Part shown: piece by piece, positions 7,673 to 15,525 of the stretch | Layout: each line of letters begins with the position of its first letter | Numbering within the stretch: the first letter of the stretch is position 1 | Assembly: GCA_944381455.1 (NCBI GenBank) | Contig: CALWLF010000115.1 | Coordinates: 1-59,423, forward strand | Reading direction: 5' to 3' | DNA from: an uncultured Clostridia bacterium | Lineage (GTDB): Bacteria; Bacillota; Clostridia; Lachnospirales; Anaerotignaceae | DNA: 59,423 nt | Position numbers and translations under genes: made by a program | Notes under the pieces: generated by a model | What the model saw: the letters and a program-made list of their open reading frames with translations, nothing else | Databases searched by the model: none | What the model was told of the DNA's origin: nothing

Positions 7673-8194
7673 TTATACAATGACACGGTCATTGATCTGC
7701 AATCCGTATAAATACCAAATCACCCAGTTTGCGCCGTTTTCCCCAAGGAAACACTGACACATCAAATCAATATAATTCTCTCCTGCTTTTTTCACATAAG
7801 TCGTATTCCTTTTGGTCAACTTGGTTTCCTTTCCATTATCAACCAACACGCTGTCGAAGTAATCGCCGCAAGTACTCGAGTCTAGATAAATGGTGTCTCC
7901 TTCAAACAGACCATATACCCGGTATCCTGCCTGAGCGTAACCACTTCCGCCATCTTGTGCAATGGAAAGGGAATATTCATACCCATAAAACGGTCCCCAT
8001 GTTAAGTCCACGCCTTTTCCCGTTCCCTCAATGCTCAAAGGAATTTGTTCCAGCTGTACACCGGCAAACAGCTCTCTCACTTCTCCTCCAATGCCTGCAT
8101 ACATCCGATAAAATGGATAAATCGTTCCGCTTACAGAACAATGCATTTCCCGCAGGGGATAAATGGTCCCTGATTTTCCTAAATAAAGCGGCAT
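7673..8194 (-). CDS. Probable tail-fiber/distal tail protein
   Basis: A 173-residue Gly/Tyr-rich beta protein. It begins with a repeat-like stretch (MPLYLGKSGTIYPLREMHCS, then SGTIYPFYRMYAGIG), followed by GKGVDLTWGPFYGYEYSLSI and a C-terminal part ending LYGLQINDRVIV. It shares one base with the upstream fiber-like gene (stop/start overlap). Composition and place suggest a receptor-binding or fiber-tip protein; no family is recognised. Such proteins usually decide target range. Confidence 0.65.
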   Translation of the reverse strand: MPLYLGKSGTIYPLREMHCSVSGTIYPFYRMYAGIGGEVRELFAGVQLEQIPLSIEGTGKGVDLTWGPFYGYEYSLSIAQDGGSGYAQAGYRVYGLFEGDTIYLDSSTCGDYFDSVLVDNGKETKLTKRNTTYVKKAGENYIDLMCQCFLGENGANWVIWYLYGLQINDRVIV

Positions 8195-8556
8195 TAGCTA
8201 TACACCCCCACAATGCATCCCGTTGTCACATAGGTGGGTGTTTCCGTTTCGAAGGAAATGCCGCGATACGCATTGGTCAATTTAGAATCACCAAAACCGA
8301 TTTTACCTGTTCCCCCTTGAGAAATGGGCAGCGGACTTTGGGGCATGCTGTCCCAGGAAGAGTGCTCATGATCTGCTTCTGCTGCCCCCACTTGTGCTGC
8401 CGTCACCTGATGGGGATTATTGGTGTCCGCTTCATGATCCTCTCTTTTTTTCAGCTCTTCATCCAAAATATCGGCATTTTGGTTAAAATCCTCAATGTTG
8501 TAATAATCCTCGCTGTCTGGTTTAATCAAATCATAATTTGCTGTATACGTTGCCAT
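8194..8556 (-). CDS. Short tail-fiber-like protein
   Basis: A 120-residue protein. The N-terminus (YDLIKPDSEDYYNIEDFNQN, then ADILDEELKK) is the baseplate-attachment type found at the start of many Firmicute phage fibers. It is followed by DTNNPHQVTAAQVGA, a motif repeated in long fibers but present here only once, and a short C-terminal beta part. Compared with the several-hundred-residue fibers of related phages this is a stub, which fits a reduced particle. Start and stop each overlap the neighbours by one base, so it is tightly coupled. Confidence 0.8.
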   Translation of the reverse strand: MATYTANYDLIKPDSEDYYNIEDFNQNADILDEELKKREDHEADTNNPHQVTAAQVGAAEADHEHSSWDSMPQSPLPISQGGTGKIGFGDSKLTNAYRGISFETETPTYVTTGCIVGVYS

Positions 8557-9095
8557 TATGCTGCATACGCCTCCTCACTCAACTGCCGGTGCTGCCATGC
8601 CGCCAAGGCGCCATGGGTAAATGCTTCACACTGGCTGTACAAATTATATAGATACTCAATTCTCAGTTCCATATTTGCCGGCACCATATTGCGTCCCGTC
8701 GTTAAAAACAAAGCCGTTCTGGCCTCATACATTTTGTGCAGCGTCAGCTCCACCAAAAATCGGCTGCCATCAATCACCAGCGTATAAGGTGCATCTGCCA
8801 TCATGCTGGCCACCCATTGCCGAAAGGTCTCATCTGTAAAAGGAATGGCCGCATTCCAGTTGCTGAGGATTCTCGTTCTGCGTTCATCCAAAGAAAGGGT
8901 GCTGCCTGGCAATCCCATCATTTTTTCCCGCCGCCGGATGCCTTCCTCATTAGATGTCTCAATCCACTGGTTTTCTTCCACAAAGGAAAAAGCTTCCCAA
9001 AGCGCTTCGATCACATCGTCCTCTACCGCTGCAATGGCCTTGATTTCTTCATATTCCCGTAAAAAAGCAGGAAGATAGGAAAGATAGTTTTTCAC
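8556..9095 (-). CDS. xkdU: Baseplate protein, XkdU/DUF2313 (YmfQ-like)
   Basis: A 179-residue protein with the family's layout: an N-terminal SYLPAFLREYEEIKAI motif, a helical part (EEGIRRREKMMGL, LDERRTRILSNW) and a C-terminal beta domain. Members connect baseplate wedges to fibers in contractile phages (homologues of Mu gp48/YmfQ). It overlaps the upstream baseplate-J gene by 4 nt (ATGA) and precedes the fiber genes, the standard order in PBSX. Confidence 0.88.
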   Translation of the reverse strand: MKNYLSYLPAFLREYEEIKAIAAVEDDVIEALWEAFSFVEENQWIETSNEEGIRRREKMMGLPGSTLSLDERRTRILSNWNAAIPFTDETFRQWVASMMADAPYTLVIDGSRFLVELTLHKMYEARTALFLTTGRNMVPANMELRIEYLYNLYSQCEAFTHGALAAWQHRQLSEEAYAA

Positions 9096-10162
9096 GCCAG
9101 CGACACCTCCTTTAACACAGGGATGGCATAAGCGTCCAGCGTCAAATTGTCAGTGCTGCCATTGACCGTTGTCCCAAACACATCAATGATCCCAGGCAGT
9201 TCCAATACCCTGGTTTCCATTTGACTGATGCGCACCACCAGCTGGGTTTTCTCCTGCCATTGCCTAGCCAAAGAGTCCAGATATTCTTCCAAAAGCACCG
9301 TGACATCATCTGCCACATTGTCCCATCCGACGCCTTCTTCAAAGCTGATCTGCATCGTCACCGTCACTTCTGTCTCATCCACTGACGCCACTGTTACCGT
9401 GTGGCCAATGGGCGCAATGCCAACACCCGTACCCTGGGGCTGTGGATCCACTGCCGCCTGGATTTCTGCCACCAATTCGGCCGATGCCGCCCGGTATCCG
9501 TTGTTGATGATGACAATTTTCACCGTCCCTCCCCCTTGAAACACTGGGATCACCTTGCATCCGCCCACACTATCCAGGCTATTGACCTTTTCTTTGTAAT
9601 CGTCGATATTGCCGCCAAAGGCCATCTGCTGAAAACTGGCAAGATACCGGCTGCGCAGCGTTTCATCGTCCTCTTCTTCTTCTCCGTAAAGCACAAATTC
9701 CACCGTCTCTGCCACAGCCAGCCCTTCCATATAATCGACAGGAATCACCCGCCCCAGATAACTGTTGCCAATTTCCCCTGCCGTTTCGCATGTCAGCTCA
9801 TAAACGCCTGTTTCCAGTTTTTTTGTTGCCACAAAATTGAGCCCGCCGCCGGAAAATCTGGCGCCCAGTGAAATGTCTACCATCTGCTGCTCCAACCCAT
9901 AAAATTTGCCTTTCACAATGGCCTTTACAGCGTCTTTGCGGATGATATTGCGTTCTGCCGCCCGTCTGGTCAAGTCTTCCCCTGTGGCAGTATCTCCAAA
10001 GGTCCGATCCAACAGCAGCTCCATGGCCAAATACAGCTGGGCGCTTTCTGCCGCATTGGGCGCCAGCGTGTCATAGATGATGCTGCCTTGCCGCTTGTCC
10101 ATGGTGCGGTCAATTTGGGCCAGCTTTTCTTCCATCAGTGTTTCAAAGGTTTTCCATTCCAA
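9092..10162 (-). CDS. xkdT: Baseplate J-like protein (XkdT)
   Basis: A 356-residue homologue of the gpJ/gp6 wedge protein that forms the outer baseplate of contractile tails. The typical N-terminus (RQGSIIYDTLAPNAAESAQL, then YLAMELLLDRTFGDTATG) and the central DDETLRSRYLASFQQMAFGG motif are clear, and the C-terminal half is the baseplate-J beta region. The length is normal for XkdT. It overlaps XkdS by 20 nt and XkdU by 4 nt. Confidence 0.95.
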   Translation of the reverse strand: MEWKTFETLMEEKLAQIDRTMDKRQGSIIYDTLAPNAAESAQLYLAMELLLDRTFGDTATGEDLTRRAAERNIIRKDAVKAIVKGKFYGLEQQMVDISLGARFSGGGLNFVATKKLETGVYELTCETAGEIGNSYLGRVIPVDYMEGLAVAETVEFVLYGEEEEDDETLRSRYLASFQQMAFGGNIDDYKEKVNSLDSVGGCKVIPVFQGGGTVKIVIINNGYRAASAELVAEIQAAVDPQPQGTGVGIAPIGHTVTVASVDETEVTVTMQISFEEGVGWDNVADDVTVLLEEYLDSLARQWQEKTQLVVRISQMETRVLELPGIIDVFGTTVNGSTDNLTLDAYAIPVLKEVSLA

Positions 10163-10553
10163 TGCTGCTCACCTCCCATTCCTGTTCCAATACGCCCTCT
10201 TTTGTCACCACCGAAAAAGAGAGGGAAAGATGGTTTCGCTTCCCCATCACTTCCATGTCCCTCACTTCCTTCACCCGGTCATCCACCAGCAGTGCCTCTT
10301 GGATGTAGGAGGCCGCCTTCAGCTCTGCCTCACGAACCCCAATGCCCATCAGCTCATGGAGCTGGCTGCCAAAGGACCAGTCATAGATCTCATAGGCATA
10401 CCGTTCTGTGGTCAGTAAGATCTCCACTGCCTGCTCCATGGCAGCTTGCCCGCTGATAAAGCCCATAATCCGCTTGTTTTCCTTATCCAGCCGATAAGTT
10501 TTGCTCCCATTGGCTGCCGTCGAAACGGCCGATGCCGTCTTTTCTGGTATCAT
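10143..10553 (-). CDS. xkdS: Baseplate protein XkdS (DUF2634, gp25-like)
   Basis: A 136-residue protein of the DUF2634/gp25-like group that anchors sheath and wedge in the inner baseplate. Characteristic features are the central ILLTTERYAYEIYDWSFGSQ motif and ELMGIGVREAELKAASYIQE. Start and stop overlap the neighbours (4 nt with XkdR, 20 nt with XkdT), consistent with coupled translation. Confidence 0.92.
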   Translation of the reverse strand: MIPEKTASAVSTAANGSKTYRLDKENKRIMGFISGQAAMEQAVEILLTTERYAYEIYDWSFGSQLHELMGIGVREAELKAASYIQEALLVDDRVKEVRDMEVMGKRNHLSLSFSVVTKEGVLEQEWEVSSIGMENL

Positions 10554-10915
10554 GGCCTCACCACCCGATCCAATACGAAAAATCTCTGTCCGCCCTGCAT
10601 TCTCAGCATCAATACCTGCTCTCCTTTTTTCAACTCATTGTGTACCACCACCGTTTTGTTTCCTGTGATGCCATGGCTGTGGCTGCCGTCGCCGCAGTTG
10701 GCGCTTTCTGTTTGGTGGTGCACTTCCATCACCATCTCTCGCTTGGCCACTGCCGTCGATAGATATAACAGTTCTTCCGTCAGCAGCAGCCGCTGGTCTG
10801 CCAAAATTTGCAGCGGATTTTCTTCCATCACAACGCCAAACAGCAGCTTCATCGGATAAGTGCTTTCCCCAGCCTCCACCGCCGCCTTTTGCACCAATCG
10901 CAGCAATTCTTCCAT
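10550..10915 (-). CDS. xkdR: Baseplate/spike-associated protein XkdR (DUF2577)
   Basis: A 121-residue DUF2577 protein. The small OB-like fold with HHQTESANCGDGSHSHGITG in the middle and a C-terminal GEQVLMLRMQGGQRFFVLDR is typical. Members cap or complete the central spike in PBSX-type tails. It follows the coiled-coil gene by 12 bp; in canonical PBSX clusters it directly follows XkdQ, so here an extra gene is interposed. Confidence 0.88.
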   Translation of the reverse strand: MEELLRLVQKAAVEAGESTYPMKLLFGVVMEENPLQILADQRLLLTEELLYLSTAVAKREMVMEVHHQTESANCGDGSHSHGITGNKTVVVHNELKKGEQVLMLRMQGGQRFFVLDRVVRP

Positions 10916-10927
10916 CGTTTTTCCTCC

Positions 10928-11551
10928 TTAGTAATGTACGCCGCTGCAGCCGGCGCCCAACGCCTGCTCCAGCTCCTCTGTCAGCATTTGGATCAGCTGC
11001 TGCCATCCTGCCCCTTGCTGCAGCGTGATGTTGTTATAAAATGCCACCGATGACTGCCCCGTCTGTTCGATGGAAGAAACGTGTTTTGTTTCTTTTTCCT
11101 TTTCCAAAAAGAAGCTGCGCACTTCCTGCTCCAGCCGTTCTTTTTGCTGCTCCCTTTGCCGGTCAGTTTCTTGCAGCGTCCGCTCCACCTCATCCTTTCC
11201 CTGCTGTATGTCCAAGAACGACTCCTGTTTCCAAAAGGGGATTTGCTCTTTCGTCCTTTCCCAGATGGAGGGCAAAGCGCTCCTGCGTTCCGTCTGCTCC
11301 CTTTCCTTTCTCCCCCGCCGCTCAAAGGGATTCCAAACCGTAACGTCAGCATATATTGGCAGCCTCTGCTCCACCTCTGCCTCTTTGGCCTGTTGCTTCA
11401 TGGCCTGGATGACGGCCGTTTTCTGTTCCAGCCGTCTTTCTATGGTATGCCATTGCTGCAATATCGTCGTTGGAAATGCCTCAGATGCTTGCGGTTTTCC
11501 CAATAGAGCCAATAGCTCTTCCAACTCCCATTCCTTCAATTTCTCTTCCAT
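10928..11551 (-). CDS. Coiled-coil phage protein between hub and XkdR; candidate miniature tape measure
   Basis: A 207-residue, very Glu/Lys/Gln-rich protein. Residues 1-65 are helical (LKEWELEELLALLG, IERRLEQKTAVIQAMKQQAK), 66-105 are a basic, Trp/Pro-containing link (VWNPFERRGRKE, FWKQESF), 106-155 a strong coiled coil (DEVERTLQETDRQREQQKE, LEQEVRSFFLEKEKETK), and the last 45 residues (VAFYNNITLQQG, then LIQMLTEELEQAL) resemble the terminal segment of some phage tape-measure proteins. It is not part of the standard PBSX order, and the usual tape measure is absent from the cluster. A short ruler or tail-lumen protein is my inference; a chaperone or spike accessory is also possible. Confidence 0.55.
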   Translation of the reverse strand: MEEKLKEWELEELLALLGKPQASEAFPTTILQQWHTIERRLEQKTAVIQAMKQQAKEAEVEQRLPIYADVTVWNPFERRGRKEREQTERRSALPSIWERTKEQIPFWKQESFLDIQQGKDEVERTLQETDRQREQQKERLEQEVRSFFLEKEKETKHVSSIEQTGQSSVAFYNNITLQQGAGWQQLIQMLTEELEQALGAGCSGVHY

Positions 11552-11562
11552 TGGACTCCCCC

Positions 11563-12531
11563 TTATTCTGCCAGGTTAATGCGTCCGCCCTTGACACAAA
11601 GGTCCATCCGGTGCCCCTTCTCCCCAAACCGGTGCTGCACCCATTCCACCATCATCGCTTGATTGTAAAGCACATCTCCCGTCTGTTCTATGGTCACCGT
11701 AATGGTGGTACCGCCCCGGATGGCACAGTCGCCCAAGGCGTCATAAAACACCAGCTTTCGCCAGACCACGGCACTTTCTTCCAGCAATACCTGGGCCTTT
11801 TGCGCCCCGTTTTCCTCTTCCTGCACCGTTCCTGTCAGCTGCAATACACCCCAGCGGGCAATGGCGTCTTCCTGCTTGGCCAAATATTCTGTTACATTTT
11901 CCTTCTTTGCGGAGCTGGTCAGACGCACCTGGTTATATGTGCCCCGGTCAATGGTGCTTTCGTAAGTGAAATTTTCCGCGTTGGCCTCTGTCAGCAAATA
12001 ATCGCTCCAAAGTTCTTCTGCCTGCCGCAAACAAATGGCGCCCCCGTCATCATAAAGCACATACTGCCGCCCTGTGTTGGCATAGGTGTCATCAATGGCC
12101 CTTTGTAAAATATCTAACAGCGGCATATCATCTTCCACTCGAATGCCAAACAAAAATCCGCTGTCGGAAATGGTCCCCGTTTTCAACCGGTAATCGCCGC
12201 AAACTTCTTTTACCATGTCAGAGGCTTTTTTGTTTTGAAAGATATAGCTGGCCTTGTTTTTCAAATACCGCAGCTGATCATAGGCGCAGACGGCAATATG
12301 CTCCTCCTTGTCCCTCTTTTTAGAAAACACATAGCCCAAAAAGCAGAGCACTTCTCCCCAGTAAATCCGCACTTCGTTTCCTTCCTGAAAGGAGATCACA
12401 TCGTCCTTTGCCACCGTAAAGACGGCCTTCGTTGGCGCTCCCACCCGGTACCTGGTGATGACGGCTTCTCCCACCACCACCGGTTGGTACGTCACACCGT
12501 CACAATCCAGCTCCACCAACAGCTCACTCAA
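11563..12531 (-). CDS. xkdQ: Tail hub protein XkdQ-like
   Basis: A 322-residue protein of the XkdQ/YqbQ family, related to the gpD/gp27 hub that joins tail tube to spike. Recognised by an N-terminal beta domain (APTKAVFTVAKDD, FQEGNEVRIYWG), the AYDQLRYLKNKASYIFQNK motif, and a C-terminal beta barrel ending in GHRMDLCVKGGRINL. The length is normal. It overlaps the LysM gene by 8 nt. Confidence 0.93.
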   Translation of the reverse strand: MSELLVELDCDGVTYQPVVVGEAVITRYRVGAPTKAVFTVAKDDVISFQEGNEVRIYWGEVLCFLGYVFSKKRDKEEHIAVCAYDQLRYLKNKASYIFQNKKASDMVKEVCGDYRLKTGTISDSGFLFGIRVEDDMPLLDILQRAIDDTYANTGRQYVLYDDGGAICLRQAEELWSDYLLTEANAENFTYESTIDRGTYNQVRLTSSAKKENVTEYLAKQEDAIARWGVLQLTGTVQEEENGAQKAQVLLEESAVVWRKLVFYDALGDCAIRGGTTITVTIEQTGDVLYNQAMMVEWVQHRFGEKGHRMDLCVKGGRINLAE

Positions 12532-13156
12532 ACAATATCACCTGCCCTGGATAAATCAAATTGGGATTGGTAATGCCGTTGGCCTTTGCAATATCATAAC
12601 AGCGGCTGCCATCGTTTAGCTTCGTTTTGCAAATCCCCCAAAGGGTATCGCCGCTTTTTACCGTATAGCTGCTGGGTGCCTCCCTTTGGCTTTCCCGTTC
12701 TGTTTTTGTTTCCGTCGAAAGAGCAGTGCGCATGGTCTTTGCCTCTTTGTATTCCCGCAGCATAAGATCCACCACCAGGTCATAGCCATGGGCCGCCTCT
12801 TCTGTCACCGTAAATTGCTCAATGGTCACCATCAGCTGTGTCACCTGCCTGCTTCTTTCATAGGGCAAATGGTCCCGCACCACCTGAAATAACACGGCCT
12901 TTTGGGCTTCCGCCATCACTTTCAGCTGTTCCAGTAAGAAAAACGGCTCCTCCATCTGTCCGTCCTGGCTGTAAAACGGCGTTTTCATACCGGGAAATAC
13001 CGTCTGAAATTGAATTTTTGTCAGCTGCATGGGATTGATTTTGCTGCATTGCTCCATGTTCACCAGCTGAAACTGGCGGTTTTGCCCCTCCGTTTTCCAA
13101 ACCACTTTTTCCGGCGCCACCGGCAGCAGCAGTCCGCCTAAATAAAACAAATACAT
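12524..13156 (-). CDS. xkdP: LysM tail/baseplate protein, XkdP-like
   Basis: A 210-residue protein with an N-terminal XkdP-type domain and a C-terminal LysM module at about 160-209 (YTVKSGDTLWGICKTKL, ITNPNLIYPGQVILF). XkdP sits under the hub and links it to the tube. In PBSX, phage Mu relatives and other contractile phages the tape-measure gene lies between the chaperone and this gene. Here only 11 bp separate its start from the end of the frameshifted chaperone frame, so the tape measure is precisely missing. Confidence 0.92.
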   Translation of the reverse strand: MYLFYLGGLLLPVAPEKVVWKTEGQNRQFQLVNMEQCSKINPMQLTKIQFQTVFPGMKTPFYSQDGQMEEPFFLLEQLKVMAEAQKAVLFQVVRDHLPYERSRQVTQLMVTIEQFTVTEEAAHGYDLVVDLMLREYKEAKTMRTALSTETKTERESQREAPSSYTVKSGDTLWGICKTKLNDGSRCYDIAKANGITNPNLIYPGQVILFE

Positions 13157-13167
13157 GGCCTCCCCCC

Positions 13168-13320
13168 TTACTGTACCCTCTTTTTCAACTCAATGGCAGC
13201 AATCAAAAATGCCCGTTCCCGCCTGGACATCTGCAAAAATGCCCGTGGCGTAATGGAGAAAAAATGGAGGGCGAAACAGGCGTATACCGCCAGGTAATCG
13301 CCCTCCAAAATCAGTTTTTT
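13168..13320 (-). CDS. -1 frameshift extension of the tail assembly chaperone
   Basis: The upstream chaperone frame ends GCA AAA AAC TGA. The heptamer A AAA AAC at 13314-13320 is a canonical -1 slippery site directly before the stop. Slipping back one base opens a 48-codon frame to TAA at 13168-13170. The added peptide (LILEGDYLAVYACFALHF, then SITPRAFLQMSRRERAFLIA) has the helix and R/K-R-E-x-A-F-x-I/L-A-A pattern of the extensions seen in phage gpG/gpGT-type chaperones. The fused product would be about 177 residues. Confidence 0.8.
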   Translation of the reverse strand, partial: KKLILEGDYLAVYACFALHFFSITPRAFLQMSRRERAFLIAAIELKKRVQ

Positions 13321-13700
13321 GCCTCATCGGCCAGCTGCCGCTCCGTCTCTCCAAACCCATTGACTTCCTCTGCCTGGCGCACCAAAAAAGCATATTCGCC
13401 GCCGTTTAACATGGCCTTCAGCAGCGCAGCGCCGCCCATCACGCCATAACTGTCTTGTAACGCTGCGTCTTTCAAATCTGGATACACCACCGTCTCTTCG
13501 CATAACCTGCCATAATAGCGAAACACATCCAGTGCGCCGCCTTCTGTACAGCTGCGGCGGATCTCCTCTTCCTTTGCCGCCGTCATCGGTCTTAACACCC
13601 ATGCCACCGGCGCTCCGTTTTCTACAAACCGCTGGCTGATGACCACAGTTCTTTTTTCTGCCCTCTGGCAGTTCTCTCTTAAAAACAGTTCCAATCCCAT
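13311..13700 (-). CDS. xkdN: Tail assembly chaperone XkdN-like (short product)
   Basis: A 129-residue XkdN-type chaperone that binds tape measure and tube protein during tail assembly. Start ATG 13700 with GGAG seven bases upstream. The core WVLRPMTAAKEEEIRRSC and VYPDLKDAALQDSYGVMG is typical. It ends exactly at a -1 slippery heptamer, so a longer gpGT-like form is expected from the same start. The usual partner, a tape-measure gene immediately downstream, is not there. Confidence 0.9.
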   Translation of the reverse strand: MGLELFLRENCQRAEKRTVVISQRFVENGAPVAWVLRPMTAAKEEEIRRSCTEGGALDVFRYYGRLCEETVVYPDLKDAALQDSYGVMGGAALLKAMLNGGEYAFLVRQAEEVNGFGETERQLADEAKN

Positions 13701-13753
13701 GCTCGTTCTCCTTTTTTGGCGGCGGCATCGAAGGCCGCCGCCCCATGCTCGTT
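13696..13753. repeat. GC-rich hairpin flanked by a 12-bp direct repeat between tube and chaperone genes
   Basis: A perfect 9-bp stem GGCGGCGGC (13718-13726) / GCCGCCGCC (13734-13742) with a 7-nt loop, lying in the 51-bp gap. The 12-mer CCCATGCTCGTT occurs on both sides (13696-13707 and 13742-13753). No U-tract follows on either strand, so it is not a classical terminator. It may set the tube:chaperone ratio by RNA processing or partial termination, which is inferred. Confidence 0.5.
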
Positions 13754-14219
13754 ACATTCCGGCCAGCGCCGTAAACCGTTCTGGCATTTCCCAATCTTCA
13801 AAGGTAAATTCCAGCTCTTCTTCCAGATACTCGGCGTTGGCATCAAATTTTGCCAGCACACCGCCGTTTAAATTGCAGTCTTTGAGCACAATGGTCTGCC
13901 GCCCCACGCTGCTGGAAGGATCTTCGTTTGTCACCTGAATGTCAAAATAAAGGTCCTCCCCCTTTTCTTTAAACTGATACAACACTTCCCGAAAAATAGA
14001 GGTGTTGTAGTGGAAGGTGGCCTTGCCGGTGCCCTTCCAGCCAACGGCCTTGTTCCCCTTTCCTGTTTTGCCCAAAATAGGCACTTCCTGCTTTGTCTTT
14101 TCCATCTTTGCTTCCAAAGAGATGGCCTGCATCAAGTGATGCCGCTTGCCATCCATGGTTACATAACAATCCGCCAAGGATGCACAAATGGCATCTCTGG
14201 CATTCATCATCTGCCCCAT
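13752..14219 (-). CDS. xkdM: Phage tail tube protein XkdM-like
   Basis: A 155-residue tube subunit (XkdM/YqbM family). Features are the N-terminal ARDAICASLADCYVTMDGKR, a central ILGKTGKGNKAVGWKGTGKA loop and the C-terminal beta strand with LEEELEFTFEDWEMPERF. Start ATG 14219 has AAAGGAGGG four bases upstream, the strong translation expected for a major tail protein. It follows the sheath gene by 15 bp, the order found in all contractile tails of this class. Confidence 0.95.
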   Translation of the reverse strand: MGQMMNARDAICASLADCYVTMDGKRHHLMQAISLEAKMEKTKQEVPILGKTGKGNKAVGWKGTGKATFHYNTSIFREVLYQFKEKGEDLYFDIQVTNEDPSSSVGRQTIVLKDCNLNGGVLAKFDANAEYLEEELEFTFEDWEMPERFTALAGM

Positions 14220-14234
14220 AAAACCCTCCTTTCA

Positions 14235-15521
14235 TCACTGCACAATGACGGTCATATAAAGCTTGCTCATGGCACAAACGGGTGTGATGGGATTGGTCAC
14301 TGCCACACTTTTTTTGTCTTTTCCAAGCTGCACCACCACTTCATCTGCCACCACGTCCTCAATGGCGCCCAGTGCCGCCAGCTGCCGGTCATAGGTGATA
14401 ATGTCGTTCCAAAACGCAATGCGGCCGCTGTTGTTGTTTTGCACCTTACCCAAATAGCCTGTGTTAAACAGCACTGCAATGTCATTGCCAATCTGGTCCA
14501 GCACCCGTACCACCTGGTTGGAAGAAAAATCTTCGCCTTTGTCCTGGCTAAACTCCGTAAAGGAATTGATGTCCTCCAGCACCCGGATTTCTTCTCCCAC
14601 CCGGTGCAGCACAAAGCCTCCGTCTTTGACGGTGTCCTCCAGTTCTTTCTGTGTCAAATCGCACACCGGCGTATAACTGCCGTCGTAAATCATGTTGGTG
14701 TTGCTTTTGTTGATTTCGCATCCGGCGCTGGCGCCAACTACCCAAGGCACCAAGGCCGCATCGCCTTCTTCTGCTTTCGTTTCCAGCCGGATGATGCCTT
14801 CGTGGTTGCCTTCCGCCTTGTAAAGCACCGTTTGAAACTTTCTGCCATAGTCCTCTCGCATCTGCTTGGTATAAGTGATATATAACTGGCAGATGTCTGC
14901 CTCTGTAGAAAGGCATCCCAGGGTGTTGAACCCATAGCTTTCCAGTGCGCCCAGCATGGCGCTGTGTTCTGCCGCCGTCACCGTTCCGTCGCTGCCGCCG
15001 CTTAATGGCTTTGTTCCGGCTGCCAAAGTTGTTTCTTTGTCAAAAACAACAAAATCGTTTTCCTTTAACTCCTCGTAAGAAGTGACTGCTTGGCTGTCGT
15101 ATTTTTTGCCGTCCACCATGGTTTCCACCACGAAACTGCCGCTGCTGCCTGTCACCACAACAGAAATGGCGTTTCCCCGCACCCCGGGATATTTTGCCGT
15201 TGCCCAGTCGCAGCTGGCCTTTGCACCGCCTTGATTCAATCGGTATACATAGGCCTCTTTTGCGTGCAAAAACAGTTCCCGCAATGGCCGCATTTCCTCT
15301 GCCGCATAGTCATACCCAAATACGGCCATGGTGTCCGTCAAAAATGTGTTGCCATCCACATATTGCACCTGTTCTTCCGGTCCCCATCCCAGGCTGATCC
15401 CCAACGCCGCCACACCGCGGTCGCTGAGGGTTGCTGTGGCCTTTGCTGCGCTGACAAAGTTGATGTAACTGCCAGGCAGCACCTTGTTTTCCGTAATAAA
15501 TGTTCCTCCGCCTAATGCCAT
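14235..15521 (-). CDS. xkdK: Phage tail sheath protein XkdK-like
   Basis: A 428-residue contractile sheath protein. The N-terminus (GGGTFITENKVLPGSYINFV) and the domain around LPVPG-like SDRGVAALGISLGWGP match XkdK, and the C-terminal part with GRIAFWNDIITYDRQL and an acidic handshake strand is complete. The presence of an intact sheath means the encoded tail is contractile rather than a plain siphophage tail. The length is close to PBSX XkdK. Confidence 0.97.
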   Translation of the reverse strand: MALGGGTFITENKVLPGSYINFVSAAKATATLSDRGVAALGISLGWGPEEQVQYVDGNTFLTDTMAVFGYDYAAEEMRPLRELFLHAKEAYVYRLNQGGAKASCDWATAKYPGVRGNAISVVVTGSSGSFVVETMVDGKKYDSQAVTSYEELKENDFVVFDKETTLAAGTKPLSGGSDGTVTAAEHSAMLGALESYGFNTLGCLSTEADICQLYITYTKQMREDYGRKFQTVLYKAEGNHEGIIRLETKAEEGDAALVPWVVGASAGCEINKSNTNMIYDGSYTPVCDLTQKELEDTVKDGGFVLHRVGEEIRVLEDINSFTEFSQDKGEDFSSNQVVRVLDQIGNDIAVLFNTGYLGKVQNNNSGRIAFWNDIITYDRQLAALGAIEDVVADEVVVQLGKDKKSVAVTNPITPVCAMSKLYMTVIVQ

Positions 15522-15525
15522 CCTT

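Noticed and set aside
13190-13393. 67-codon frame overlapping the tail chaperone end
   Set aside because: It is in a different frame from the -1 extension, and its sequence has no phage-like pattern; the -1 frame explains the region better.
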